From NCBI RefSeq assembly GCF_001667925.1, contig NZ_LZJR01000081.1, forward strand, positions 1-64,000: a DNA stretch of 64,000 nt. Reading direction: 5' to 3'. The DNA comes from Mycobacterium sp. E2479 (GTDB lineage Bacteria; Actinomycetota; Actinomycetes; Mycobacteriales; Mycobacteriaceae). Numbering within the stretch: the stretch's first letter is position 1; each line of letters starts with the position of its first letter. The notes below the pieces were generated by a model. It made no database searches, was not told the DNA's origin, and was given only the letters and a program-made list of their open reading frames with translations. The translations under genes were made by a program, and so were the position numbers. This document shows positions 1 through 8,003 of the stretch, one piece after another.

Positions 1-77
1 TGCGGTCACTTTCTGCGCCGAGCGTGCACACACGGCGAGACATTGGCTGAATTCTCGCCCTGAGTTCACGTTCGGCG
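1..77. repeat. Left arm of perfect 77-bp inverted repeat
   Basis: These bases are the exact reverse complement of 941-1017; I checked every base of the 77. The arm starts at the window edge, so the repeat may extend further left. It ends 32 bases before the start codon of the DUF559 gene. Such length and identity is unlike a transcription terminator and suggests the end of a cassette. Confidence 0.95.
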
Positions 78-109
78 ACGTTGTCAGTCCTTCGCGCCAC
101 ACTGCTCGC

Positions 110-952
110 GTGCGCGAACCCTTCATCGGCAGCGAGGCGCTCGCAACCGGCGCCCTTAACCGGCACCGGCTGCGAAGTCGATTCGTCGCGCTGCACCCCG
201 ACGTCTACGTCGCCCCCGGCACTGAACTGACCGCCACATCGCGTGCACGCGCCGCATGGTTGTGGTCACGGCGGCGTGGCATCGTCGCCGGGCGGTCCGC
301 GTCGGCGCTGCACGGGGCAAGATGGGTCGACCACCGAGCACCAGCGCAGCTGGTCTACCAGCACCGCCGTCCACCGCCCGGCATCAACACGTGGTCGGAT
401 TCATTGGCGCACAACGAAGTCCGAGTGATCAGCGGCGTACCCGTGACCTCCGCGGCGCGCACGGCCTTCGATATCGCTTGCCGCAACCCCATCGGCAAAG
501 CCGTCGCAGCTCTCGACGCACTGGCGCGGGCAACGAAACTCGACATCACCGAAGCCGAGTTGCTCACGAAACGCTATAAGGGCCACCGCAACGTCCGCCG
601 TGCGCGGCGCGCGTTGACAATGGTTGACGCGGGCGCGGAGTCACCACAGGAGACGTGGTTGCGATTGTTGCTCATCGATGCCGGCTATCCGCGCCCGCGC
701 ACGCAGATTCCCGTCTACGGCGATTACGGCGAACTTTTCGCCGTCCTCGATATGGGCTGGGAAGACATCAAAGTCGCGGTCGAATACGACGGAGATCACC
801 ACCGCAGCGACCGGCGGCAATTCAACAGGGACATCGCGCGCTTCGAAGCGTTGACGACGGAGCTTGGCTGGATAGTCGTACGGGTGACCACAGAGGACGT
901 TCCCGGCGGGATTCTGCGGCGGGTAGCAGCGGCCTGGGCGCGCCGAACGTGA
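110..952 (+). CDS. AbiEi-like / DUF559 endonuclease-fold protein
   Basis: A 280-residue protein. Residues about 5-95 resemble the N-terminal region of AbiEi-type antitoxins (winged-helix-like start, then a segment around SASALHGARW). Residues about 175-275 match DUF559, a family related to very-short-patch-repair (PD-(D/E)XK-type) endonucleases, with the core VAVEYDGDHH at 222-231 offering E225, D227 and H230/H231, followed by a GWIVVRVT strand. The GTG start gives MREPFIGSEA, which matches the start of the paralogue ending at 19629. The stop falls inside the right inverted repeat. The gene converges on cyp142. DNA cleavage, nicking or a defence role is plausible from the fold but unproven. 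Confidence 0.8.
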   Translation: MREPFIGSEALATGALNRHRLRSRFVALHPDVYVAPGTELTATSRARAAWLWSRRRGIVAGRSASALHGARWVDHRAPAQLVYQHRRPPPGINTWSDSLAHNEVRVISGVPVTSAARTAFDIACRNPIGKAVAALDALARATKLDITEAELLTKRYKGHRNVRRARRALTMVDAGAESPQETWLRLLLIDAGYPRPRTQIPVYGDYGELFAVLDMGWEDIKVAVEYDGDHHRSDRRQFNRDIARFEALTTELGWIVVRVTTEDVPGGILRRVAAAWARRT

Positions 953-1017
953 ACTCAGGGCGAGAATTCAGCCAATGTCTCGCCGTGTGTGCACGCTCGG
1001 CGCAGAAAGTGACCGCA
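941..1017. repeat. Right arm of perfect 77-bp inverted repeat
   Basis: Exact reverse complement of 1-77. It begins inside the last codons of the DUF559 gene and covers its TGA stop. It ends 9 bases before the 3' end of cyp142, so the arm lies between two convergent genes and could also terminate transcription from both sides. Confidence 0.95.
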
Positions 1018-1026
1018 ACAGCCCAA

Positions 1027-2250
1027 TCAGCTCAGTAGTGGGGCGCTCGGGGTGAACACCACCGGCATCGCTTCGAGGCCGCTGACGAAGTTCGCCGGCC
1101 GCAGCGGCAGCGTCGAGTCCTCGTCGGCCAGCCTGAGATCCGGCAGCCGCTTGAGCACCCGCTCGGTCATCATCGACAGTTCCAAGCGGGCCAGCTGGTT
1201 CCCCAGGCAGAAGTGCGTCCCGAAACCGAAAGCCATGTGGCTATTCGGATTACGACGGATGTCGAAGTTGTCCGGCTCGTCGAAAACCGACTCGTCGAAG
1301 TTGCCCGACTCGAACAGCAGCATGATCTTTTCGCCCTCATGCAGTGCGGTGCCGTGGAATTCGGTGTCGGCAGTCAGGGTTCGGCACATGTTCTTCACCG
1401 GCGATGTCCAGCGCAGCATCTCCTCGATGGCGCCGGGAAGCAGCGAGGGGTCGCGCACCAGGGCATGCCACTGATCGCGGTGGCGCACCAGCTGCTCGGT
1501 GCCTCCACTGAGCGTGTGGCGAGTGGTTTCGTCGCCGCCGATGAGGATCAGCAGCGTCTCCATGACGATCTCGTCGTCGGACATCCGCTGACCCTCCACC
1601 TCGGCGTTCACCAGGATCGAGAATAGGTCGTCGTTGGGCTCGGCTCGCCGCTTGGTGATGATGGCAAGGGTGAATTCGGTGTACGCGGCGAACGCGGCCA
1701 TTACGGCCTGAGCTTCGTCCGATGTGGGGTCGATGTGCGAGCTCAGCCCGCAGACCAGGTCGTCGGACCACTTCAACAGCATGCCGCGGTCCTGGGGCAG
1801 CACGCCCAGCATGTCGCCGATTACCGCCATCGGCAGCGGGGCAGCGATGTCGCGAACGAAGTCACACTCGCCGCGCTCACAGACCGCGTCGATCAGAGTG
1901 TCGCACAACCTGGCGATGGACGGTTCCTTCTCCTTGACCCGCTTGCGGGTGAAACCCGCGTTGACGAGCTTGCGCCGCAACAGATGTGCGGGATCGTCCA
2001 TGTCGATCATGTAGGGCATACCCGGCTGCTCGGGACGGATGCCGCCGGTGCTGGAGAACAACTCCGGGTTGCGTTCGGCGTCGAGGATGGCTTGATACGT
2101 GGTGGCACCGGCCAGCCCGTTGCGATCACGAAACACCGGCTGGTTGGCCCGCATCCAGCGATAGGCCTCGCGCGACGTGCGACGGTCGGCGTAGAAATTG
2201 CCGTCCGTCAGGTCGATGTTCGAGATAGCTTCCGGGATGGTCGAAGTCAT
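1027..2250 (-). CDS. cyp142: Cytochrome P450 CYP142, steroid C26 monooxygenase
   Basis: A 407-residue P450. The heme-binding loop FGFGTHFCLGNQLAR places the thiolate at Cys348; the I-helix signature GGDETTR and the K-helix ExxR (EEMLR) are present. CYP142 of M. tuberculosis (Rv3518c) hydroxylates the terminal C26/C27 methyl of cholesterol or cholestenone and backs up CYP125. Position beside the Rv3519 orthologue supports this identity. It is transcribed away from Rv3519 across a 42-base gap in which I find no KstR operator. The protein is soluble with no signal peptide. Confidence 0.9.
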   Translation of the reverse strand: MTSTIPEAISNIDLTDGNFYADRRTSREAYRWMRANQPVFRDRNGLAGATTYQAILDAERNPELFSSTGGIRPEQPGMPYMIDMDDPAHLLRRKLVNAGFTRKRVKEKEPSIARLCDTLIDAVCERGECDFVRDIAAPLPMAVIGDMLGVLPQDRGMLLKWSDDLVCGLSSHIDPTSDEAQAVMAAFAAYTEFTLAIITKRRAEPNDDLFSILVNAEVEGQRMSDDEIVMETLLILIGGDETTRHTLSGGTEQLVRHRDQWHALVRDPSLLPGAIEEMLRWTSPVKNMCRTLTADTEFHGTALHEGEKIMLLFESGNFDESVFDEPDNFDIRRNPNSHMAFGFGTHFCLGNQLARLELSMMTERVLKRLPDLRLADEDSTLPLRPANFVSGLEAMPVVFTPSAPLLS

Positions 2251-2292
2251 CTACAGCCTCCAGATATTGACGAGCGGATTACAGTTACCGGC

Positions 2293-3015
2293 ATGCCTGA
2301 GTCACAACATGTCGTCGCGGGGACAGTCCTCACCATGCCGGTGCGGATACGAAAAGCGGATGTGCACACCGCGATGTTTTCGGTCGATGCGCAAGCGGCG
2401 CAACGCCTTATCGAATACAGCGGTCTGCAAGTCTGCCAGCACCGCCCCGGCCGGGCGGTCGTCAACCTCATGCTGGCGCGCTATATCGACGGCGATTTGG
2501 GCAAGTACCACGAATTCGGCACCGCCGTCATGGTCAACCCGCCCGGCTCGACGGCGCGAGGCTGGCGGGCACTGGGCGATGCGGCCGCGTTCATCCACCA
2601 CCTGCCCGTCGACCAGAGCTTCACCCTGGAAGCCGGGCGCTCGATCTGGGGATTCCCGAAGATCATGGCGGAGTTCACTGTTCGCGAGCAGGGCCGGTTC
2701 GGATTCGACGTCAGCGCCGACGGCGCTCACATCGCCGGCATCGACTTCGCTCGCGGACTGCCGGTGCCCTCGGTGTTCATGTCGCGGCCGCAGGTGCTCA
2801 AGACCTACACCTTTGCCGACGGCACCACCCGCGAAGTGCCCTGGGAAATGCGGGTGCGCGGGCTGCGCGGTCAGCTCGGCGGGGCGACGTTGCGACTGGG
2901 CGATCACGCTTACGCCAAGGAGCTGGCGTCGCTGGGCCTGCCGAAGCGGGCGATGGTCTCTGCATCGGTCGGCCACGTCGAGATGACATTCGGCGACGCC
3001 CACCCGCTCGGCTGA
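2293..3015 (+). CDS. Rv3519-like protein, acetoacetate decarboxylase fold
   Basis: A 240-residue protein starting at ATG (MPESQHVVAG). The same reading frame runs open far upstream, but that part is antisense to cyp142. The sequence resembles acetoacetate-decarboxylase-fold proteins, with a central segment SIWGFPKIMAEF that would carry the Schiff-base lysine position of that fold. M. tuberculosis Rv3519 is of similar length and lies in the same place. The reaction is unknown; a role in sterol catabolism is inferred from context. An internal ATG near 2335 is an alternative start. Confidence 0.75.
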   Translation: MPESQHVVAGTVLTMPVRIRKADVHTAMFSVDAQAAQRLIEYSGLQVCQHRPGRAVVNLMLARYIDGDLGKYHEFGTAVMVNPPGSTARGWRALGDAAAFIHHLPVDQSFTLEAGRSIWGFPKIMAEFTVREQGRFGFDVSADGAHIAGIDFARGLPVPSVFMSRPQVLKTYTFADGTTREVPWEMRVRGLRGQLGGATLRLGDHAYAKELASLGLPKRAMVSASVGHVEMTFGDAHPLG

Positions 3016-3097
3016 CCGGCCGTTCCGGCGTCGATCGCCCCCCACCCCAGCGAGCTGCGTGCTCTGCATCGTCGTCGGGCGGGTCATCCGGACAATC

Positions 3098-3111
3098 TAG
3101 AACGCGTTCTA
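3098..3111. promoter_or_regulatory. KstR operator, first of an orphan pair
   Basis: TAGAACGCGTTCTA matches the KstR consensus TnnAACnnGTTnnA fully and is a perfect palindrome. It lies 32 bp from a second identical site, about three helical turns, in the gap between the 3' ends of two convergent genes, so no promoter is evident for it to control. Confidence 0.85.
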
Positions 3112-3129
3112 AGTCCCTGGCAAGAAAAC

Positions 3130-3143
3130 TAGAACGCGTTCTA
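3130..3143. promoter_or_regulatory. KstR operator, second of an orphan pair
   Basis: TAGAACGCGTTCTA, identical to the site at 3098-3111; the symmetry extends by one more base pair on each side (3129-3144). It is 18 bases beyond the stop codon of the F420-type oxidoreductase gene. Confidence 0.85.
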
Positions 3144-3161
3144 GTGCATCACTCCTGGATG

Positions 3162-4193
3162 TCAGATCAGGGTCGCAAGCTCGCGGACCTGCTCTGTACT
3201 GCGGCCGGACACCACCATCATGGTGACGCCGGCGGCCTCCCAGGCCTTGATCTGCTTACGCACGTAGTCGACGTCGCCGACGATGGCGGCATCATCGATC
3301 ACCTCGTCCGGGATGATCTCCGCGGCTTTGTCCTTCTGGTTGCTGCGGAACAGCTTCGTCACGTCGTCGACCACCTCGGAGTAGCCCATCCGGCGGTAGA
3401 CGTCGGCGTGGAAGTTGGTGTCCTCGGCGCCCATGCCGCCCATGTAGAGCGCGATGTAGGGCTTCATCGCCGCGAACGCGGCGGGGCGGTCCTCGGTGAT
3501 GACGATGTTGGCCGTCGCGCAGATCTCGAAGTCCTCGCGGCTGCGGCGGGCGCCCGGCCGGGCGAAGCCCTCGTCCAGCCACCCGTTGTAGGTGTCGGCC
3601 ATGCGCGGCGTGTAGAAGATCGGCAGCCAGCCGTCGCAAATCTCGGCGGCCAGCGCGACGTTCTTCGGTCCCTCGGCACCCAGCATGATCGGGATGTCGG
3701 ACCGCAGCGGATGGGTGATGGGCTTGAGCGGTTTACCCAGACCCGTTGCGCGCTCGCCGGTCAGCGGCAGCGGGTAGTGCGGGCCGGTGCTGGTCACCGG
3801 TGCCTCCCGCGCCCACACCTGCCGGATGATGTCGATGTACTCACGGGTGCGGGCCAGCGGCTTGGGGAACGACTGGCCGTACCAGCCCTCGACTACCTGC
3901 GGGCCGGAGACGCCCAGGCCGAGGACGTGTCGCCCGCCGGACAAGTGGTCGAGCGTCAAAGCCGCCATCGCGCAGGCCGTCGGGGTGCGGGCGGACAGCT
4001 GGACCACCGACGTGCCCAGCCGTAACCGGGACGTCGACGAACCCAGCCAAGCGAGCGGTGTGTAGGCGTCCGAGCCCCAGGCCTCGGCGGTGAAGACGGC
4101 GTCGAATCCGGCCTCTTCGGCGGCGGCGACGAGCTCGCCGTGGTTCTGCGGCGGCTGAGCGCCCCAATATCCCAGCTGTAATCCCAGCTTCAT
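3162..4193 (-). CDS. F420-dependent LLM-class oxidoreductase (Rv3520c-like)
   Basis: A 343-residue luciferase-like monooxygenase fold protein. The start MKLGLQLGYWG, the TSVVQLSARTP segment and the GLGVSGPQVVEGWYG segment are typical of F420-dependent LLM-class (MSMEG_2906-like) oxidoreductases. Such enzymes use reduced coenzyme F420 on alcohols, aldehydes or unsaturated substrates; the substrate here is unknown. The gene diverges from the Rv3521-like gene, and the KstR operator at 4247 lies between the two starts, so both may be sterol-induced. Confidence 0.85.
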   Translation of the reverse strand: MKLGLQLGYWGAQPPQNHGELVAAAEEAGFDAVFTAEAWGSDAYTPLAWLGSSTSRLRLGTSVVQLSARTPTACAMAALTLDHLSGGRHVLGLGVSGPQVVEGWYGQSFPKPLARTREYIDIIRQVWAREAPVTSTGPHYPLPLTGERATGLGKPLKPITHPLRSDIPIMLGAEGPKNVALAAEICDGWLPIFYTPRMADTYNGWLDEGFARPGARRSREDFEICATANIVITEDRPAAFAAMKPYIALYMGGMGAEDTNFHADVYRRMGYSEVVDDVTKLFRSNQKDKAAEIIPDEVIDDAAIVGDVDYVRKQIKAWEAAGVTMMVVSGRSTEQVRELATLI

Positions 4194-4246
4194 GGTCTTG
4201 GCCCTTCCGGAGGTCGTCCCGATCCAAAAAGATTTGAATCCGTTCT

Positions 4247-4260
4247 TAGAACCTGTTCTA
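4247..4260. promoter_or_regulatory. KstR operator in the Rv3520c/Rv3521 divergent promoter
   Basis: TAGAACCTGTTCTA fits TnnAACnnGTTnnA. It ends 9 bases before the GTG start at 4270, close enough to cover the promoter of a leaderless transcript, and 54 bases upstream of the oppositely oriented oxidoreductase start. Confidence 0.85.
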
Positions 4261-4269
4261 CTCGATGGC

Positions 4270-5271
4270 GTGACAGCCAGCTCGAGTAGCCCGCCCCTGA
4301 TGGATCACCCGGAGCCACCGCTCGCCGCGCCACTGACGTTGTCCTTCGACTACACCCGTTCAGTCGGCCCCACGCTGAGCAAATTCTTCACCGCACTGCG
4401 TGACCGCCACGTCCTGGGTGTGCGCGGATCGGATGGCCGGGTGCACGTGCCGCCGGCGGAATATGACCCGGTCACCTATGAGCCGCTGGGCGAGATGGTA
4501 CCGGTCTCCAGTGTCGGCACCGTGGTCTCGTGGGCCTGGCAACCCGAGCCCATGGAGGGCCAGCCGCTGGACCGCCCGTTCGCCTGGGCACTGATCAAGC
4601 TGGACGGCGCGGACACCCCGCTGATCCACGCCGTTGATGTTGGAGCCGCGGGTCCTTCCGCCATCAAGACCGGCACCCGGGTGCATGTGCACTGGGCCGA
4701 CGAGCCGGTGGGCGCCATCACCGACATCGCGTATTTCGCACTCGGTGAGGAAGCCGAGGCCGTGACCGAGCAGTCGGACGGCGACAAAGACCCGGTGACC
4801 ATGATCGTCACACCCGTCTCGCTGACCATCCAGCACAGCGCCTCGCACGAGGAGAGCGCCTACCTGCGGGCCATCGCGCAGGGCAAGCTGCTCGGCGCGA
4901 AGACGGGCGAGAACGGCAAAGTGTATTTCCCGCCGCACGGCGCCGACCCGGCCACGGGCCAGCCAACGACCGAGTTCGTGGAGTTGCCGGACAGGGGCAC
5001 CGTCACGACGTTCGCGATCATCAACATCCCGTTCCAGGGCCAGCGCATCAAGCCGCCCTATGTGGCGGCCTACGTGCTGCTCGACGGGGCCGACATCCCG
5101 TTCTTGCATCTGGTCGCCGACATCGACGCCCACGAGGTGCGGATGGGTATGCGCGTCGAGGCGGTGTGGAAACCCCGCGAGGAGTGGGGATTTGGCATTG
5201 ACAACATCGAGTACTTCCGGCCGACCGGGGAACCCGACGCCGACTACGACACCTACAAGCACCACCTGTAA
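4270..5271 (+). CDS. Tandem DUF35 OB-fold acyl-CoA-associated protein (Rv3521-like)
   Basis: A 333-residue protein from GTG 4270 (ATG 4300 gives 323). Two similar halves are visible: residues about 25-165 and about 185-320 each contain an 'LLGxx..DGKV..PP..DP' segment, a short 'GTVxxxA' strand and a 'DGADxPxxHxV' segment. This is the OB-fold part of DUF35 proteins, which partner thiolase-like aldolases (as ChsH2 does with Ltp2). No cysteine occurs anywhere, so the zinc ribbon of many DUF35 proteins is missing. The two following genes encode thiolase-like Ltp4 and Ltp3, making it their likely partner. Confidence 0.8.
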   Translation: MTASSSSPPLMDHPEPPLAAPLTLSFDYTRSVGPTLSKFFTALRDRHVLGVRGSDGRVHVPPAEYDPVTYEPLGEMVPVSSVGTVVSWAWQPEPMEGQPLDRPFAWALIKLDGADTPLIHAVDVGAAGPSAIKTGTRVHVHWADEPVGAITDIAYFALGEEAEAVTEQSDGDKDPVTMIVTPVSLTIQHSASHEESAYLRAIAQGKLLGAKTGENGKVYFPPHGADPATGQPTTEFVELPDRGTVTTFAIINIPFQGQRIKPPYVAAYVLLDGADIPFLHLVADIDAHEVRMGMRVEAVWKPREEWGFGIDNIEYFRPTGEPDADYDTYKHHL

Positions 5272-5286
5272 AGGGCTTACCTGCAC

Positions 5287-6351
5287 ATGAGCGCTCGCAA
5301 CGTCGCGGTTGTTGGCTTTGCCCACGCCCCACACGTCCGTCGCACAGACGGCACCACCAACGGTGTCGAGATGTTGATACCGTGCTTCGCCCAGCTGTAC
5401 GAGGAGCTGGGTATCAGCCGGACCGACATCGGCTTCTGGTGCTCGGGATCATCCGATTACCTTGCTGGGCGGGCATTCTCGTTCATCTCGGCGATCGACT
5501 CGATCGGAGCCGTCCCGCCGATCAACGAATCACACGTCGAGATGGACGCGGCCTGGGCACTTTACGAGGCCTACATCAAAATCCTGACCGGCGAGGTCGA
5601 CACCGCCCTGGTGTACGGCTTCGGCAAGTCCTCCGCCGGCATCCTGCGGCAGATCCTGAGTCGGCAGACCGACCCCTACACCGTCGCGCCGTTGTGGCCG
5701 GATTCGATCTCGATGGCCGGGCTGCAGGCGCGCATCGGGCTGAACACCGGCAAGTGGACCCAGGAGCAGATGGCGCGCGTCGCCTTCGACTCCTTCGCCA
5801 ATGCGCGCCGGGTGGACAACGTGGAGGGGTCGATCAGCGTGGCCGAATTACTCGAGCGGCCGTTCTTCGCCGACCCGCTGCGGCGTCACGACATCGCACC
5901 GATCACCGACGGCGCCGCGGCTGTCGTGCTTGCGGCCGGCGACCGGGCGCGCGAGCTGCGCGAAAACCCCGCCTGGATCACCGGAATCGAGCACCGCATC
6001 GAAACCCCGTCGCTGGGCGCGCGTGACCTCACCGAGTCCCCGTCCACCCAGGCCGCCGCCCAGGTGGCCGCGGGCGGCCGAACCGACAACCTCGACGTGG
6101 CCGAAATCTGCGCGCCCTTCACCCATCAGCACCTGATCATCGAGGAAGCCATCCGGATACCGGGACCGACCAAGGTCAATCCGTCCGGTGGTGCGCTCGC
6201 GGCCAACCCGATGTTCGTCGCCGGTCTCGAACGTATCGGCTTTGCGGCACAGCATATCTGGAATGGTTCGGCTGAGCGGGTGCTGGCGCATGCCACCAGT
6301 GGCCCTGCGCTCCAACAGAATCTGGTCGCGGTGATGGAAGGAAAGAACTGA
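5287..6351 (+). CDS. ltp4: Thiolase-like lipid-transfer protein / aldolase Ltp4
   Basis: A 354-residue thiolase-superfamily protein of the SCP-x/Ltp type. It has the CoA-thiolase architecture, with an NPSGGALAANPM segment near the C-terminus, but its N-terminal half lacks a normal thiolase Cys-Gly nucleophile motif (WCSGSSDYLAGR instead), as in Ltp aldolases. Related Ltp3/Ltp4 proteins of actinobacteria are linked to retro-aldol cleavage of C24-branched sterol side chains. It begins 16 bases after the DUF35 gene and its stop overlaps the ltp3 start by one base, indicating one operon. Confidence 0.85.
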   Translation: MSARNVAVVGFAHAPHVRRTDGTTNGVEMLIPCFAQLYEELGISRTDIGFWCSGSSDYLAGRAFSFISAIDSIGAVPPINESHVEMDAAWALYEAYIKILTGEVDTALVYGFGKSSAGILRQILSRQTDPYTVAPLWPDSISMAGLQARIGLNTGKWTQEQMARVAFDSFANARRVDNVEGSISVAELLERPFFADPLRRHDIAPITDGAAAVVLAAGDRARELRENPAWITGIEHRIETPSLGARDLTESPSTQAAAQVAAGGRTDNLDVAEICAPFTHQHLIIEEAIRIPGPTKVNPSGGALAANPMFVAGLERIGFAAQHIWNGSAERVLAHATSGPALQQNLVAVMEGKN

Positions 6352-7550
6352 TGGCCGGTGCAGGGGCGCACCTCGCCGCGGTACTGGGTACCGGGCAGAC
6401 GAAGTACGTAGCCAAGCGCAAAGACGTTTCGATGAACGGCCTGGTGCGCGAGGCGATCGACCGTGCGCTGGAAGACTCCGGTTCGACCTTCGAGGACATC
6501 GACGCGGTCGTGGTCGGCAAGGCGCCGGACTTCTTCGAGGGCGTCATGATGCCCGAGCTGTTCATGGCAGACGCCATGGGTGCCACCGGAAAGCCGTTGA
6601 TCCGGGTGCACACCGCGGGTTCGGTCGGTGGTTCCACCGCGATTGTGGCCGCCAGCCTGGTGCAGTCCGGGAAATACCGGCGCGTGCTGGCGATGGCCTG
6701 GGAGAAGCAGTCGGAATCGAATGCCATGTGGGCCTTGTCGATTCCTATCCCCTTCATCAAGCCGGTGGGAGCAGGCGCCGGCGGCTACTTCGCGCCGCAC
6801 GTGCGCTCGTACATCCGCCGCTCCGGCGCGCCGACGCACATCGGCGCCATGGTCGCGGTCAAGGACCGGCTCAACGGCAGCAAGAACCCGCTGGCGCACC
6901 TGCACCAACCCGACATCACCGTCGAGAAGGTGATGGCCTCGCCCATGCTGTGGGACCCCATCCGCTACGACGAAACCTGCCCGTCGTCCGACGGTGCCGC
7001 CGCCGTCGTGATCGGCAACGAGGAATCCGCCGAAGACCGCCTGGCGCAGGGACATCCGGTGGCATGGATTCATGCCACGGCGTTGCGCACCGAGCCGCTA
7101 CAGTTCTCCGGACGCGACCAGGTCAGCCCGCAGGCCGGCCGTGACGCCGCCGCGGCGCTGTGGAAGGCCGCCGGAATCGAGAGCCCGATCGACGAGATCG
7201 ACGCTGCGGAGATCTACGTCCCGTTCTCCTGGTTCGAACCAATGTGGTTGGAAAACCTCGGATTTGCCGCCGAGGGCGAAGGATGGAAACTCACCGAAGC
7301 CGGCGAAACCAAGATCGGTGGCCGCCTGCCGGTGAATCCGTCGGGCGGTGTGCTGTCGTCGAACCCGATCGGCGCCTCCGGCCTGATCCGCTTCGCAGAA
7401 GCGGCCATTCAGGTGATGGGCAAGGGCGGCGACCACCAGGTGCCCAACGCACGAAAGGCCTTGGGACATGCCTACGGCGGTGGCTCGCAGTACTACTCGA
7501 TGTGGGTGGTCGGTGCCGACAAGCCCGCCGCCCAGAAGGTCGACGCGTGA
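6351..7550 (+). CDS. ltp3: Thiolase-like lipid-transfer protein / aldolase Ltp3
   Basis: A 399-residue thiolase-superfamily protein, paralogous to the preceding gene. It carries NPSGGVLSSNPIGASG near the C-terminus and ends with the GHAYGGGSQY segment typical of Ltp proteins. Translation is coupled to ltp4 through a TGATG overlap. It is orthologous by place and length to Rv3523. A likely complex of Ltp3, Ltp4 and the tandem DUF35 protein is inference from gene order and from the ChsH2-Ltp2 precedent. Confidence 0.85.
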   Translation: MAGAGAHLAAVLGTGQTKYVAKRKDVSMNGLVREAIDRALEDSGSTFEDIDAVVVGKAPDFFEGVMMPELFMADAMGATGKPLIRVHTAGSVGGSTAIVAASLVQSGKYRRVLAMAWEKQSESNAMWALSIPIPFIKPVGAGAGGYFAPHVRSYIRRSGAPTHIGAMVAVKDRLNGSKNPLAHLHQPDITVEKVMASPMLWDPIRYDETCPSSDGAAAVVIGNEESAEDRLAQGHPVAWIHATALRTEPLQFSGRDQVSPQAGRDAAAALWKAAGIESPIDEIDAAEIYVPFSWFEPMWLENLGFAAEGEGWKLTEAGETKIGGRLPVNPSGGVLSSNPIGASGLIRFAEAAIQVMGKGGDHQVPNARKALGHAYGGGSQYYSMWVVGADKPAAQKVDA

Positions 7551-7555
7551 GCGCC

Positions 7556-7594
7556 TCGACGACGATGCGAAGCGCGATGAAAAGGAGCGGCGCC
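7556..7594 (+). repeat. MIRU-like intergenic repeat carrying a ribosome-binding site
   Basis: The unit (gacgacgatgcgaagcgcga, then aaaggagcggcg) recurs at 15119-15160 (minus) and 31779-31822 (plus). It sits between a stop codon and the next start codon and supplies the Shine-Dalgarno AAAGGAGC, 6-7 bases before the TTG start of the downstream gene. This is how mycobacterial interspersed repetitive units are typically placed. Confidence 0.65.
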
Positions 7595-7595
7595 G

Positions 7596-8003
7596 TTGAC
7601 TGAGCATCCCGCTCACGAAGCCGGTCGCCGCTCCCGCGAGGCGGTGGCGGTCCGCGACAAGGACGCTTGGCTGGCGGTATTCGCCGACGACGCCATCGTC
7701 GAGGACCCGATCGGGCCGTCGGTGTTCGACCCCGAAGGCCTGGGGCACCGGGGCCGTGACGCCATCTCGGCCTTCTGGGACAAGGCCATCGCCCCCACCA
7801 CCAAAATCGAGTTCTTCTTCCGCGACACCTATCAGTGCGGCAACGAGGAAGCCAACGTCGGGCACATCCTGATCACAACGGGTGAGTACCAGACGACCGC
7901 CGAGGGCGTCTTCACCTACAAGGTCGACGCCGAAGGCAAGCTGGTGGCCCTGCGCGCCTACTGGGAGATGGCACGCGCGGCGGCCAACACGCGCAAAGTC
8001 TAG
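7596..8003 (+). CDS. NTF2-like / SnoaL-fold protein
   Basis: A 135-residue protein with the layout of the nuclear-transport-factor-2 fold: N-terminal helix 'HEAGRRSREAVAVRDKDAWLAVFADDAIVEDP', a central 'GRDAISAFWDKAI' helix, and a C-terminal sheet ending 'FTYKVDAEGKLVALRAYWEM'. Proteins of this fold include ketosteroid isomerases and polyketide cyclases, but no catalytic assignment can be made. The TTG start is chosen because a strong AAAGGAGC lies just upstream. It follows ltp3 by 45 bases and is probably in the same operon. In M. tuberculosis a different gene, Rv3524, occupies this place. Confidence 0.75.
   Translation: MTEHPAHEAGRRSREAVAVRDKDAWLAVFADDAIVEDPIGPSVFDPEGLGHRGRDAISAFWDKAIAPTTKIEFFFRDTYQCGNEEANVGHILITTGEYQTTAEGVFTYKVDAEGKLVALRAYWEMARAAANTRKV

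Larger units (their letters stand above)
1..1017. mobile_element. Candidate DUF559 gene cassette bounded by inverted repeats
   Basis: A single gene lies between two identical 77-bp inverted arms. The right arm contains the last codon and stop of the gene, so repeat and gene appear to be inherited as one unit. The right edge lies 9 bases from the end of cyp142. No transposase is present and no target duplication can be judged because the left outer flank is missing. A related gene with its own inverted flanks is at 19586-20587. Calling this mobile is inference; the repeat structure is directly seen. Confidence 0.45.

Noticed and set aside
2251..2292. KstR operator between cyp142 and the Rv3519-like gene
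   Set aside because: No AACnnGTT core is present in this gap, although control of these genes by KstR would be expected.
3144..4025. 293-codon plus-strand frame starting directly after the twin KstR operators
   Set aside because: It is fully antisense to the well-supported F420-type oxidoreductase and its composition (His/Val/Gly-rich) is that of a high-GC shadow frame.
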